Shown: positions 7,015 through 12,905 of the stretch, piece after piece
Layout: every line of letters begins with the position of its first letter
Position numbering within the stretch: the stretch's first letter is position 1
From: a virus
DNA length: 25,213 nucleotides
Direction: 5' to 3' (one strand)
IMG/VR virus record: IMGVR_UViG_3300021356_000151
Coordinates: 1 to 25,213 of that record
The notes under the pieces: generated by a model
Seen by the model: only the letters and a program-made list of their open reading frames with translations
Database searches by the model: none
What the model was told of the DNA's origin: nothing
Translations under genes and position numbers: made by a program

Positions 7015-7581
7015 ATGCGTTATTTTTTTATTACATTACTGTTTTTATCGACCAGTGCGTTTGCACAGGACAACACACCTACAGATCCGGCAACACCACC
7101 CGAAGATGTTATTGTTACGCAGTCTACGACAGACAGCACGGTGACTACTAGAACGGATTCTACAACAACTCTCAAGTCGCCTCCCGCTTCTGCGATTACT
7201 CCGACGATCAATACATCAAACTCCGATCTTTGTACGTTCGGTGTCGCGGGTGCCGTGCAGACTCAGATACTTGGTATTTCTACCGGTACTCAGGTCACCG
7301 ATGAAAATTGTGAACGGCTCAAGAATGCTAAGGTCATGTACGATATGGGGATGAAGGTAGCTGCAGTAAGCATCATGTGCCAAGACAAACGGGTTTTTGA
7401 CGCTATGATGAACGCAGGAACGCCATGTCCATACGATGGAATGATTGGTGAAGATGCAAAACAAGCATGGGAACTTGCAGAGATAAACTCTGAAGACGAA
7501 GACGAAGGAATGTCAGATGGAACTAAGACAGCTATTGGGGGCGGCGGTGTTGCTGCTTTGCTCCTCGCACTCTTACTCTAA
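7015..7581 (+). CDS. Secreted phage protein with C-terminal hydrophobic tail
   Basis: I chose ATG 7015 (188 residues) because AAAGGA (7001-7006) is then well spaced; an in-frame ATG at 7006 overlaps that site. Residues 1-17 form a classical signal peptide ending SAFA, with cleavage before QDN. A Thr/Ser-rich, probably disordered stretch follows (TTDSTVTTRTDSTTT), then a folded domain with four cysteines (about 65-145), an acidic stretch, and a Gly-rich hydrophobic end (GGGGVAALLLALLL). From memory the folded domain occurs in marine T4-like phages with no known function. It would be exported by Sec and anchored in the inner membrane or act in the periplasm. First of five exported proteins in a row. 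Confidence 0.75.
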   Translation: MRYFFITLLFLSTSAFAQDNTPTDPATPPEDVIVTQSTTDSTVTTRTDSTTTLKSPPASAITPTINTSNSDLCTFGVAGAVQTQILGISTGTQVTDENCERLKNAKVMYDMGMKVAAVSIMCQDKRVFDAMMNAGTPCPYDGMIGEDAKQAWELAEINSEDEDEGMSDGTKTAIGGGGVAALLLALLL

Positions 7582-8392
7582 CGAAGTATTTGGTGTAACG
7601 CAGAACGCAACCTCGTTTGGTTATCAGTGGGTGATGTCACAGATCTTGCCTCAACAGGCAGGATTGAAAGTCAACTCAGTGATTTATCAGTACACCACTG
7701 TCAAAGAAACCGAAGATGACATGTTAGTTCATATTCAAAACGAAAATGCTCTGGGATCTGGTTACATATTCCGTGAGACCGATGATTGGTCTGGTATACC
7801 TGGCAATACAATCAGTAAAGATGTCGCGGTACCACTGATTGAGATCGATTACTGGGGACTAGGATCAATAGAAGTAGAAGGTAAGGGTGAAGTAATTGAC
7901 GCAGAAGTAAAGTACGGTTATCAGTACGATCCTTGTTTTGACCCACAGACAAGTCCAGACTGCCCCGGCTACGTAGAACCCTTCGCGTTAGATTTACTTG
8001 AACCAGATGTTATAGATCCGCTCGACGATGAGTTTGTCCAAGACGAATTAGACAGAAAGGCAAACATGCGAGCGCAAGAGGAAGAAGAAAAACGTAGACA
8101 GCGAAGAAAGATTGCTGAACAAGTTGAGGAAGATGATGAACGATTAGAACAACTTCTTGGTATAGAAATTGCATCAAACGAATATTCTGTGGAGCAGTCT
8201 GCTCTACACAACAATCTTATGGCACTGCGTGGTCTACCAGTGGCATATACCTATTCTATAGATGGGGGGACGTACAAGGATGTTGTTGTACTGCCGGATG
8301 CAGAACTGCCCAAAAATAGAAGAGCATTGAGCGTGGGCTTGGCGCAAGAACTTAGGCACCAAGAGTTAGTTAATCTACAGTATGCAAAGTAA
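7517..8392 (+). CDS. Secreted phage protein with coiled-coil segment
   Basis: 291 residues starting at ATG 7517, inside the preceding gene in another frame (65-base overlap), with GAAGGA upstream at 7504-7509. The N-terminus MELRQLLGAAVLLLCSSHSYS is a signal peptide. A beta-rich domain follows (about 25-150), then a strongly charged helical segment with EEEEKRRQRRKIAEQVEEDDERLEQLL, and a C-terminal domain ending LPKNRRALSVGLAQELRHQELV. From memory it has counterparts in marine T4-like phages always near similar exported proteins; its function is unknown. The long overlap suggests tight co-translation with the upstream exported protein and perhaps a shared complex in the periplasm. Confidence 0.75.
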   Translation: MELRQLLGAAVLLLCSSHSYSNEVFGVTQNATSFGYQWVMSQILPQQAGLKVNSVIYQYTTVKETEDDMLVHIQNENALGSGYIFRETDDWSGIPGNTISKDVAVPLIEIDYWGLGSIEVEGKGEVIDAEVKYGYQYDPCFDPQTSPDCPGYVEPFALDLLEPDVIDPLDDEFVQDELDRKANMRAQEEEEKRRQRRKIAEQVEEDDERLEQLLGIEIASNEYSVEQSALHNNLMALRGLPVAYTYSIDGGTYKDVVVLPDAELPKNRRALSVGLAQELRHQELVNLQYAK

Positions 8393-8417
8393 GTAAGTAA
8401 CAAAGGGAGAACATACA

Positions 8418-8921
8418 ATGTTCAATAAAACATTTATATTATTAGTTATGATGACCTTTGGTTTAAATGCATATGCGAGTACATCTGTTCCTGTTTCAGG
8501 ATCAGTCGAGTCCAAGTGTGTTGTTACACAAGACGTTATTGGCGTCTATGGTAACCCATTGCCTGGCGTACTTAGCACTGACCCAGCTGACGGTGGTGTA
8601 CGCCCAGTTGTGCGATTTGACGTGGTTCAAGCGAGTTACTATACCGCGAAAATCACTCATCCTGATTCTTTCACTGAGAGTCCCGCACTATCTGACGTTG
8701 TATACTGGACGGGGTCTGCTTCGGTAGATCAAGTATCTGACGCTGGTATGTCCTCTTATGACACCGACAAAGTAGAATACAACAACGTGACAGAATTTTT
8801 CTTGACCGTTGCAGGTTCAACTTGGTTCAAGGTGGATTCAGAGGCAACCTACGGTGTTGGTCGTGCGCTGCCCGGCGGTAGTTATCAGGCAGCTGTAATG
8901 GCGGAATGTATCGCAATCTAA
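8418..8921 (+). CDS. Secreted beta-rich protein (pilin/spore-coat-U-like look)
   Basis: 167 residues; AAAGGGAGA precedes the ATG at 8418. Signal peptide to about residue 20 (MFNKTFILLVMMTFGLNAYA). The mature part begins with VPVSGSVESKC, has one further Cys near the end (MAECIAI), and alternates polar and hydrophobic residues throughout. Paired end cysteines and the closing GGSYQAAVMAECI recall the immunoglobulin-like folds of fimbrial subunits and spore-coat-U proteins, but this is only a resemblance. Similar proteins occur from memory in marine T4-like phages. Likely periplasmic or outer-surface. Confidence 0.7.
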   Translation: MFNKTFILLVMMTFGLNAYASTSVPVSGSVESKCVVTQDVIGVYGNPLPGVLSTDPADGGVRPVVRFDVVQASYYTAKITHPDSFTESPALSDVVYWTGSASVDQVSDAGMSSYDTDKVEYNNVTEFFLTVAGSTWFKVDSEATYGVGRALPGGSYQAAVMAECIAI

Positions 8922-8930
8922 GGTGTGACA

Positions 8931-9308
8931 ATGCGTTATATTATGTTAATGTGGGTGTTCATGAGTGGGTATGTAAGTGCTCATGAGTGGACACCCACAT
9001 ATCCAAAAGCCGAAACATCTCATATCCCCAATATTTTAAAAGTAGAAATGAAGTTGTTCAATAGTAGAGAAGATGTTCTTTACTATGAGATAGGTGTGTT
9101 CGACAAAGATTGGAATCCAAAACCCTTCGCATTGATTGGTGGTGAAACCTATGTGAAGGTAGAGTATCAACAAACCAAGTGGTTTGATGTGTTTATACGA
9201 AACAAAGATATAGATAGTGTTGTGTATATCTGTTCTAAGTCTAAGTTGTTTGAAGAAGAGTATACCAAACCTATGTTTTTTTCGAGGATCTGCTCGAAAT
9301 TAAAGTGA
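8931..9308 (+). CDS. Small secreted protein, chaperone-like beta domain
   Basis: I chose ATG 8931 over the in-frame GTG at 8925 because AAGG (8920-8923) overlaps the GTG. The 125 residues begin with a signal peptide ending YVSA, cleaved before HEW. The mature part (KVEMKLFNSREDVLYYEIGVFDKDWNPKPFA) resembles the first domain of periplasmic fimbrial chaperones in its strand pattern. Two Cys lie near the end (YICSKSK, RICSK). It directly follows the pilin-like exported protein at 8418, so a chaperone-subunit pair is a possible reading, not a shown one. The signal-peptide codons contain a long inverted repeat (8951-8998). Confidence 0.7.
   Translation: MRYIMLMWVFMSGYVSAHEWTPTYPKAETSHIPNILKVEMKLFNSREDVLYYEIGVFDKDWNPKPFALIGGETYVKVEYQQTKWFDVFIRNKDIDSVVYICSKSKLFEEEYTKPMFFSRICSKLK
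8951..8998 (+). repeat. Nested inverted repeat inside signal-peptide codons
   Basis: GTGGGTGT (8951-8958) pairs with ACACCCAC (8991-8998), and inside it CATGAG (8960-8965) pairs with CTCATG (8980-8985). The direct repeat TCATGAGTGG occurs at 8959-8968 and 8981-8990. The arms start 20 bases after the A of the ATG at 8931. In mRNA this would make a 14-bp interrupted hairpin. Confidence 0.6.
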
Positions 9309-9314
9309 GAAAAA

Positions 9315-9764
9315 ATGAAAAAGTTTATTATACTACTATTGGTGTTTGTGAGTGTCGGGGTAAAGGCACAGTCGAGTTCTGTGAATTTAGCAATCCCGTC
9401 TTCGCCACAAAGCTACCAATCAGATAGAGTTAGATCCGGACAGTTTGAGTGCTCTCAGGCTATCGGGTCTTCGACTAATGTAGAGTTCGGTGTGGTGGGT
9501 TTGATGAATCAGAATGGCCCATATGACAACCGGTTCAACGTTTCTAATGTTGCGGTTACACCCGAAGGATACAATCAGAACGATTTCGTTCGTGACGTTG
9601 GTGTCTATGCAAAGATAACAATTCCTATCGGTGCACCCAAGAAACGTCTCGACTGTAATCGACTATACGAATTAGAACTCCGTGCACGAGAGTTAGAGAT
9701 AAGAAAGTTAGAGATGGAAGTTGCAAATCTAAGAAACTTAAAGTTCGCAAACGATGGACAATAA
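9315..9764 (+). CDS. Secreted phage protein with C-terminal helix
   Basis: 149 residues from ATG 9315, with GTGAGAA upstream. Signal peptide to about residue 18 (MKKFIILLLVFVSVGVKA). The mature protein has a beta-rich domain with two cysteines (FECSQAIGSSTNVEFGVVG; LDCNRLYEL) and a conserved-looking VGVYAKITIPIGAPKKR, then a helix that alternates Leu and charged residues (ELELRARELEIRKLEMEVANL), likely a coiled coil. Last of five exported proteins. I know no function; similar sequences are found, from memory, in marine T4-like phages. Confidence 0.7.
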   Translation: MKKFIILLLVFVSVGVKAQSSSVNLAIPSSPQSYQSDRVRSGQFECSQAIGSSTNVEFGVVGLMNQNGPYDNRFNVSNVAVTPEGYNQNDFVRDVGVYAKITIPIGAPKKRLDCNRLYELELRARELEIRKLEMEVANLRNLKFANDGQ

Positions 9765-9891
9765 CATAAAATCAGAACTTGATGAAAACAACAATATGAT
9801 ATGGACGGTGTACGATGAAGATGGGTTTATCATCATACGGACAACCGACAAAAAGTTGGCAATAGGAGCATACAAAAATGGCAGAATTTGA
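9754..9891 (+). CDS. Small overlapping gene, 45-residue protein
   Basis: ATG 9754 to TGA 9891 encodes MDNNIKSELDENNNMIWTVY and a further 25 residues. It overlaps the end of the preceding gene by 11 bases and the start of the next by 14, filling the only gap between them. Residues 16-35 look like a small beta structure (IWTVYDEDGFIIIRTTDKK). The ribosome-binding site is weak, so expression would depend on coupling. The unbroken frame across the gap and its normal composition are the support. Confidence 0.5.
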   Translation: MDNNIKSELDENNNMIWTVYDEDGFIIIRTTDKKLAIGAYKNGRI

Positions 9892-10360
9892 AGTTGCTGG
9901 TATGACATTCAAAGGGGGAAAGGCGGCGGTTGTCTTGACTGCTCTGTCGACTTTGGGTGGTGCCTCATGGGGTGCGTTTGAGTTTTACAAAGACTACATG
10001 GACATGCGAGAGATTGTCCAGAACATTGACGTTGATGCAATCGATGCTCGTAATGCTGTAATCGAAACAAAACTCGACGAGGCCATCGACTACACACGCG
10101 ACATTAAAAATTCCCTAAAGGATGACATCACTCGAATAGAACGTGTCTCAGAACGCACTTCAGGACGTGTGAAGGACATTCAGGACGATATTGATGAGAG
10201 ACTTAGGGAAGTTTCGGATCTTACTCGTGAAACGGAAAAAGACGTGCGAGACACCATGCGAGACCTAGAGGATCGTATTGATGGTAAGATGACGAAACTT
10301 GATACTGATCTTCGCGACACATTACAAAAGGCATTAGATAATCCTCTCGCTGATCAGTGA
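9878..10360 (+). CDS. Membrane-anchored coiled-coil protein
   Basis: 160 residues from ATG 9878 behind TAGGAG. Residues about 12-35 are Gly/Ala-rich and hydrophobic (GGKAAVVLTALSTLGGASWGAF), a probable membrane or hydrophobic helix. The rest is a long, highly charged coiled coil (DDITRIERVSERTSGRVKDI, DVRDTMRDLEDRIDGKMTKL). There is no signal peptide. From memory it resembles a family common in marine T4-like phages without known role. The shape would suit a structural or membrane-attached spacer protein. Confidence 0.65.
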   Translation: MAEFEVAGMTFKGGKAAVVLTALSTLGGASWGAFEFYKDYMDMREIVQNIDVDAIDARNAVIETKLDEAIDYTRDIKNSLKDDITRIERVSERTSGRVKDIQDDIDERLREVSDLTRETEKDVRDTMRDLEDRIDGKMTKLDTDLRDTLQKALDNPLADQ

Positions 10361-10362
10361 CA

Positions 10363-10370
10363 TCTAAATA
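10363..10370 (+). promoter_or_regulatory. Variant late promoter octamer TCTAAATA (tentative)
   Basis: One mismatch from TATAAATA, lying in the 39-base gap before the gene at 10400. It overlaps an inverted repeat GACATC (10359-10364) / GATGTC (10389-10394). A predicted start near 10376 would leave a 24-base leader. Confidence 0.35.
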
Positions 10371-10399
10371 CTAGAGTAATTAATTTTGGATGTCGATGT

Positions 10400-10771
10400 A
10401 TGCAACTTTTTGATGAACTAAATGATGATAACTTTGAACTCTTTGCGATCCGCAGTTACTACAATCCTCGTTGTGTGGATGCAGAAGAGTTTTATGAAGA
10501 TCTCAACCGTTTTAAATACGTAAAGAGACTGATCACTCGTTACCGTGATAACGGTGACCCACCCGTACACCTTCTGTTAAATCACTTGGTTGTTATCTTC
10601 AATGTGTTTGGTATCGAAGGTGGTCTCAAAATGCTTGAGTTCAAATTCCCTGTATGGGATGATTGGGAGATTATAAAACCGTTCTTGATCTATCTTCGAG
10701 TTACCGAAAACACTAAATACTCAAGTATCTCTATGGATCAACGTATAGTTGACAAATTAAGGAAAATATAA
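10400..10771 (+). CDS. Conserved marine T4-like phage protein, unknown function
   Basis: 123 residues. It is rich in aromatic residues and looks all-helical: NDDNFELFAIRSYYNPRC, EEFYEDLNRFKYVKRLITRY, LLLNHLVVIFNVFG. No signal peptide, metal motif or catalytic signature is visible. From memory the family (ELNDDNF..FYED..RFKYVKR) is frequent in marine T4-like phages. The next gene starts at the base after its stop codon, so the two are likely co-translated. The ribosome-binding site is weak. It could be a virion component or a small regulatory protein. Confidence 0.7.
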   Translation: MQLFDELNDDNFELFAIRSYYNPRCVDAEEFYEDLNRFKYVKRLITRYRDNGDPPVHLLLNHLVVIFNVFGIEGGLKMLEFKFPVWDDWEIIKPFLIYLRVTENTKYSSISMDQRIVDKLRKI

Positions 10772-11353
10772 ATGTCGTTAGCAAGCAGAGCCGGTGATTT
10801 ATTCTATACATTTAGGTTTATAAAAATGTTAACCACACCGTTCAAAGACACCGATGCATTTAAGTTAGGTATCATCGACGAAAATGGTAAACGTATAAAA
10901 AGTAAACAGGTCAAGACTTCTGAAGAGAAGTCTGCGTTTACTACCTTCCATCGTTTGGTATTTAATCTCAAGAAACTGTTAGAGAAATTGCCCGGCGGTA
11001 AGAACACTCTCTCATCCTATGCCGCAGCTTTGTTTCTTCTCAGAGAAAAGTATGAGTTGTCGGACGATTCTATTCAAAAGATTTTGGACAAGATGGAAGT
11101 TGATACAACCAACGTGGTTAACGAAGGTTGGTATCAGATGAACAACAATGTGTTGATGCCAGGCGTATACAAATTGAAAGAAGATAAGTTAGATATTCCC
11201 CAGTGCAACGACATTGCATTTAAAGGTGACACGATCCGCGTAAAAGAGAACTGTACCCCTATGGGCAATATTGCGGGAATGAATGTTTACATGGTCGAAC
11301 ATATAAATACTAGACAACCCATTTATGTCACCCTTGGAGACATCTACCGATGA
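10772..11353 (+). CDS. Conserved phage protein, probable structural, unknown function
   Basis: 193 residues from ATG 10772, with AAGGA at 10759-10763 and no gap to the previous stop. The N-terminal half (LASRAGDLFYTFRFIKMLTTPF, TTFHRLVFNLKKLLEKLPGGK) is helical and conserved in my memory of marine T4-like phages. The C-terminal half (about 115-193) is beta-rich, ending NTRQPIYVTLGDIYR. It has no transmembrane segment or enzyme motif. Its last codons contain the late promoter at 11302-11309 and overlap the next start by ATGA. Confidence 0.7.
   Translation: MSLASRAGDLFYTFRFIKMLTTPFKDTDAFKLGIIDENGKRIKSKQVKTSEEKSAFTTFHRLVFNLKKLLEKLPGGKNTLSSYAAALFLLREKYELSDDSIQKILDKMEVDTTNVVNEGWYQMNNNVLMPGVYKLKEDKLDIPQCNDIAFKGDTIRVKENCTPMGNIAGMNVYMVEHINTRQPIYVTLGDIYR
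11302..11309 (+). promoter_or_regulatory. T4-type late promoter octamer TATAAATA (intragenic)
   Basis: Exact octamer inside the 3' end of the preceding gene. The predicted start near 11315 gives a 35-base leader to the ATG at 11350, which encodes a protein with a capsid-targeting-like N-terminus. Confidence 0.65.
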
Positions 11354-11511
11354 AAAGTTTTAAACAGATGTGTGATGAAATGATGACTGCCGCAGATGCA
11401 GGTATACCACACGACACTAAAGACGCAGTTTTTAAGAAGAAGAAAAAACCAAAGGTCATGACTAGACACTATATTGAAGTATCTGGTAAGAGACGAAGAC
11501 AGACGAAATGA
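11350..11511 (+). CDS. 53-residue basic protein with capsid-targeting-like N-terminus
   Basis: ATG 11350 overlaps the previous stop (ATGA) and its own stop overlaps the next start at 11508 (ATGA). The N-terminus MKSFKQMCDEM aligns with the T4 internal-protein peptide MKTYQEFIAEA, with Glu at the same position, although the residue two before it is Cys rather than Leu or Ile. A Lys-rich stretch (FKKKKKPKVM) and an Arg-rich end (GKRRRQTK) make it strongly basic. Both flanking overlaps, an exact late promoter 41 bases upstream and the unbroken frame support a real gene. Inferred role: a small internal head protein bound to DNA. Confidence 0.7.
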   Translation: MKSFKQMCDEMMTAADAGIPHDTKDAVFKKKKKPKVMTRHYIEVSGKRRRQTK

Positions 11512-11798
11512 TTCGTTTGCTACCGGTCATATTGTTACTGTCCGGTTGCGTTGCAGTATCGCCGAATCTTGAGTCACATGAAGATTTAGTAACGGGTCAG
11601 TTGTATTACTCGTTAGAATTAGGAGTGTCATACCCTAAAAAGAAATTTATGACACCGGAAGAGTGGACAGAATATCATGAAGCGCCCGATAGTATGAAAG
11701 AAGCGCTTTATAGATCATACAAGGAGCGCGAAGAAATTGAAGCGAATTGGTCAAATTTTATCAACAACTGTATCCTTGCTGGGACGTTGGACTGTTAA
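11508..11798 (+). CDS. Small lipoprotein
   Basis: 96 residues. The N-terminus MIRLLPVILLLSGC is a lipoprotein signal with lipobox L11-S-G-C14, so Cys14 would be lipidated after Sec export. The residue after Cys is Val, not Asp, which in enterobacteria favours sorting to the outer membrane. The mature part is mostly charged helix (PEEWTEYHEAPDSMKEALY, YKEREEIEANW), with two more cysteines at the end. It lies just before a spanin-like pair and may be part of the lysis or envelope set. It could also act in superinfection exclusion. No function is recognisable. Confidence 0.7.
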   Translation: MIRLLPVILLLSGCVAVSPNLESHEDLVTGQLYYSLELGVSYPKKKFMTPEEWTEYHEAPDSMKEALYRSYKEREEIEANWSNFINNCILAGTLDC

Positions 11799-12003
11799 AC
11801 CATTCGTTTGGTTCTGGATCAAATACTTCGTCAATGAGTGGGAAGTTACGGTCTGGTATGATCCCAAACAAAAAACTCGTTATGTTTTCAAACACGTTGA
11901 AATAGTTGGCCCGAAAAAATTAAAGGGCAAACTGATCAGTGGAGAACCGTTTGAACTAAATACACAAGAACCCTTCAACTATCAAGTACGGAAGATAAAA
12001 TAA
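11737..12003 (+). CDS. Small membrane-associated protein, start uncertain
   Basis: The frame runs 88 residues from a TTG at 11737, overlapping the lipoprotein gene by 62 bases. No ATG or GTG lies before the conserved-looking part and the ribosome-binding site is poor, so a later TTG at 11776 is also possible. Residues about 17-30 are aromatic and hydrophobic (LGRWTVKPFVWFWIKYF), probably membrane-attached. After this comes NEWEVTVWYDPKQKTRYVFKHVEIVGPKKLKG, a small beta domain. From memory the NEWE.TVWYD segment is conserved in marine T4-like phages. Function unknown. It ends TAATG into the spanin-like gene. Confidence 0.6.
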   Translation: MKRIGQILSTTVSLLGRWTVKPFVWFWIKYFVNEWEVTVWYDPKQKTRYVFKHVEIVGPKKLKGKLISGEPFELNTQEPFNYQVRKIK

Positions 12004-12422
12004 TGTTTGCAATGATTAAAATGTTACCCCTACTTATTGTCTTGGCAGGTGGGGGATATATGTATCATACTCAACAGATCGCAGTAAGAGATGCGACTAT
12101 TGCTCAACTCGAAACCAATGCAGTTACTCTTCAAAACAATCAAGTCCGATTAGAGACCGCGTTAGAACGCGAACAGACTGCGCGAGAACAGGCAGAGAAT
12201 AATCTACAGAACCAACTCAAAGCAGTGGGTGAACTCACTTCAAGAAATGCTGCGTTAACCGCAGAACGAGATGAGTATCTTGGCATTTTCAAACGTCACG
12301 ACATGACTCGACTTGCTCGTGCAAAACCCGGCTTAATAGAACCACGAATTAACAAAGGAACCGCAGAAGTGTTCCGCGCAATAGAAAATGACTCTAGGGA
12401 GATTGAAGATGCGGATTCTTAG
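12003..12422 (+). CDS. Inner-membrane spanin-like protein (i-spanin candidate)
   Basis: 139 residues, TAATG-coupled to the gene before it. One N-terminal membrane segment (about 4-21, MIKMLPLLIVLAGGGYMY) is followed by a long periplasmic coiled coil (LETALEREQTAREQAENNLQ) and a C-terminal domain with PGLIEPRINKGTAEVFRAIE. This is the layout of an i-spanin (Rz-like), which spans the periplasm and joins a lipoprotein partner to fuse the two membranes at lysis. The next gene, a lipoprotein, starts inside its last codons, as in Rz/Rz1-type pairs. From memory the RINKGTAEVFR segment is widespread in marine phages. The spanin call rests on architecture and gene pairing only. Confidence 0.6.
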   Translation: MFAMIKMLPLLIVLAGGGYMYHTQQIAVRDATIAQLETNAVTLQNNQVRLETALEREQTAREQAENNLQNQLKAVGELTSRNAALTAERDEYLGIFKRHDMTRLARAKPGLIEPRINKGTAEVFRAIENDSREIEDADS

Positions 12423-12855
12423 TGCACTAATCCTTTTATTGTTTGTTACAGGTTGTTCCAGTATTCCAGGCTTCAAACCGCAACCGATGGTTGCACCTGA
12501 ACCTATTATTAAAACAGTTACAGAGTACAAGACTCTTGAGATATATCAACCGCCTCTACCCGAAGCAATCAGACTTGAAGATGTAGAATTTTTTGTTATA
12601 ACAGAAAAGAACTTTGACGAACAGGTCGCAAAATTAGAAAAGATGCAGAGTGGAACCTATGTCCTGTTTGGACTCACTCCACAAGACTACGAGAACATGG
12701 CATACAACTTACAAGAGTTACGCAGGTATGTTCGTCAACAGAAGGAAATAATTCTTTACTATAGGCAGGCAACTCAAGGGGACGCGGATACAGATTCCGA
12801 AGATTGGTTGGAACGCAATGAAGAAATTGTGGATGACCAGTTGACATCACCCTAG
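12409..12855 (+). CDS. Outer-membrane lipoprotein, o-spanin candidate
   Basis: I chose ATG 12409 (148 residues) because AGGGA lies at 12396-12400; an in-frame upstream start lacks one. The N-terminus MRILSALILLLFVTGC is a lipoprotein signal with lipobox V13-T-G-C16 followed by Ser-Ser, compatible with outer-membrane sorting. A Pro-rich stretch follows (PGFKPQPMVAPEPIIK), as is usual for Rz1-like proteins, then a folded helical domain (about 50-125). It overlaps the i-spanin candidate by 14 bases. It is longer than most Rz1 proteins, so an additional function is possible. From memory this family is common in marine T4-like phages with no proven role. Confidence 0.6.
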   Translation: MRILSALILLLFVTGCSSIPGFKPQPMVAPEPIIKTVTEYKTLEIYQPPLPEAIRLEDVEFFVITEKNFDEQVAKLEKMQSGTYVLFGLTPQDYENMAYNLQELRRYVRQQKEIILYYRQATQGDADTDSEDWLERNEEIVDDQLTSP

Positions 12856-12869
12856 ATATAGTGTATTAT
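12841..12869 (+). promoter_or_regulatory. Sigma70-type promoter before nrdA
   Basis: TTGACA (12841-12846), a 17-base spacer and TATTAT (12864-12869). It overlaps the last codons of the preceding gene. Transcription would begin near 12876 and cover nrdA and the genes to 17472, suggesting early or middle expression by host RNA polymerase. Confidence 0.7.
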
Positions 12870-12905
12870 ATCTAATCCTGTAACGAATAACCTGAGTGCC
12901 TTTTT

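Noticed and set aside
9315-9764. Curli assembly factor for the secreted protein at 9315
   Set aside because: No CsgE/F/G signature can be pointed to; the idea came only from the exported-protein context.
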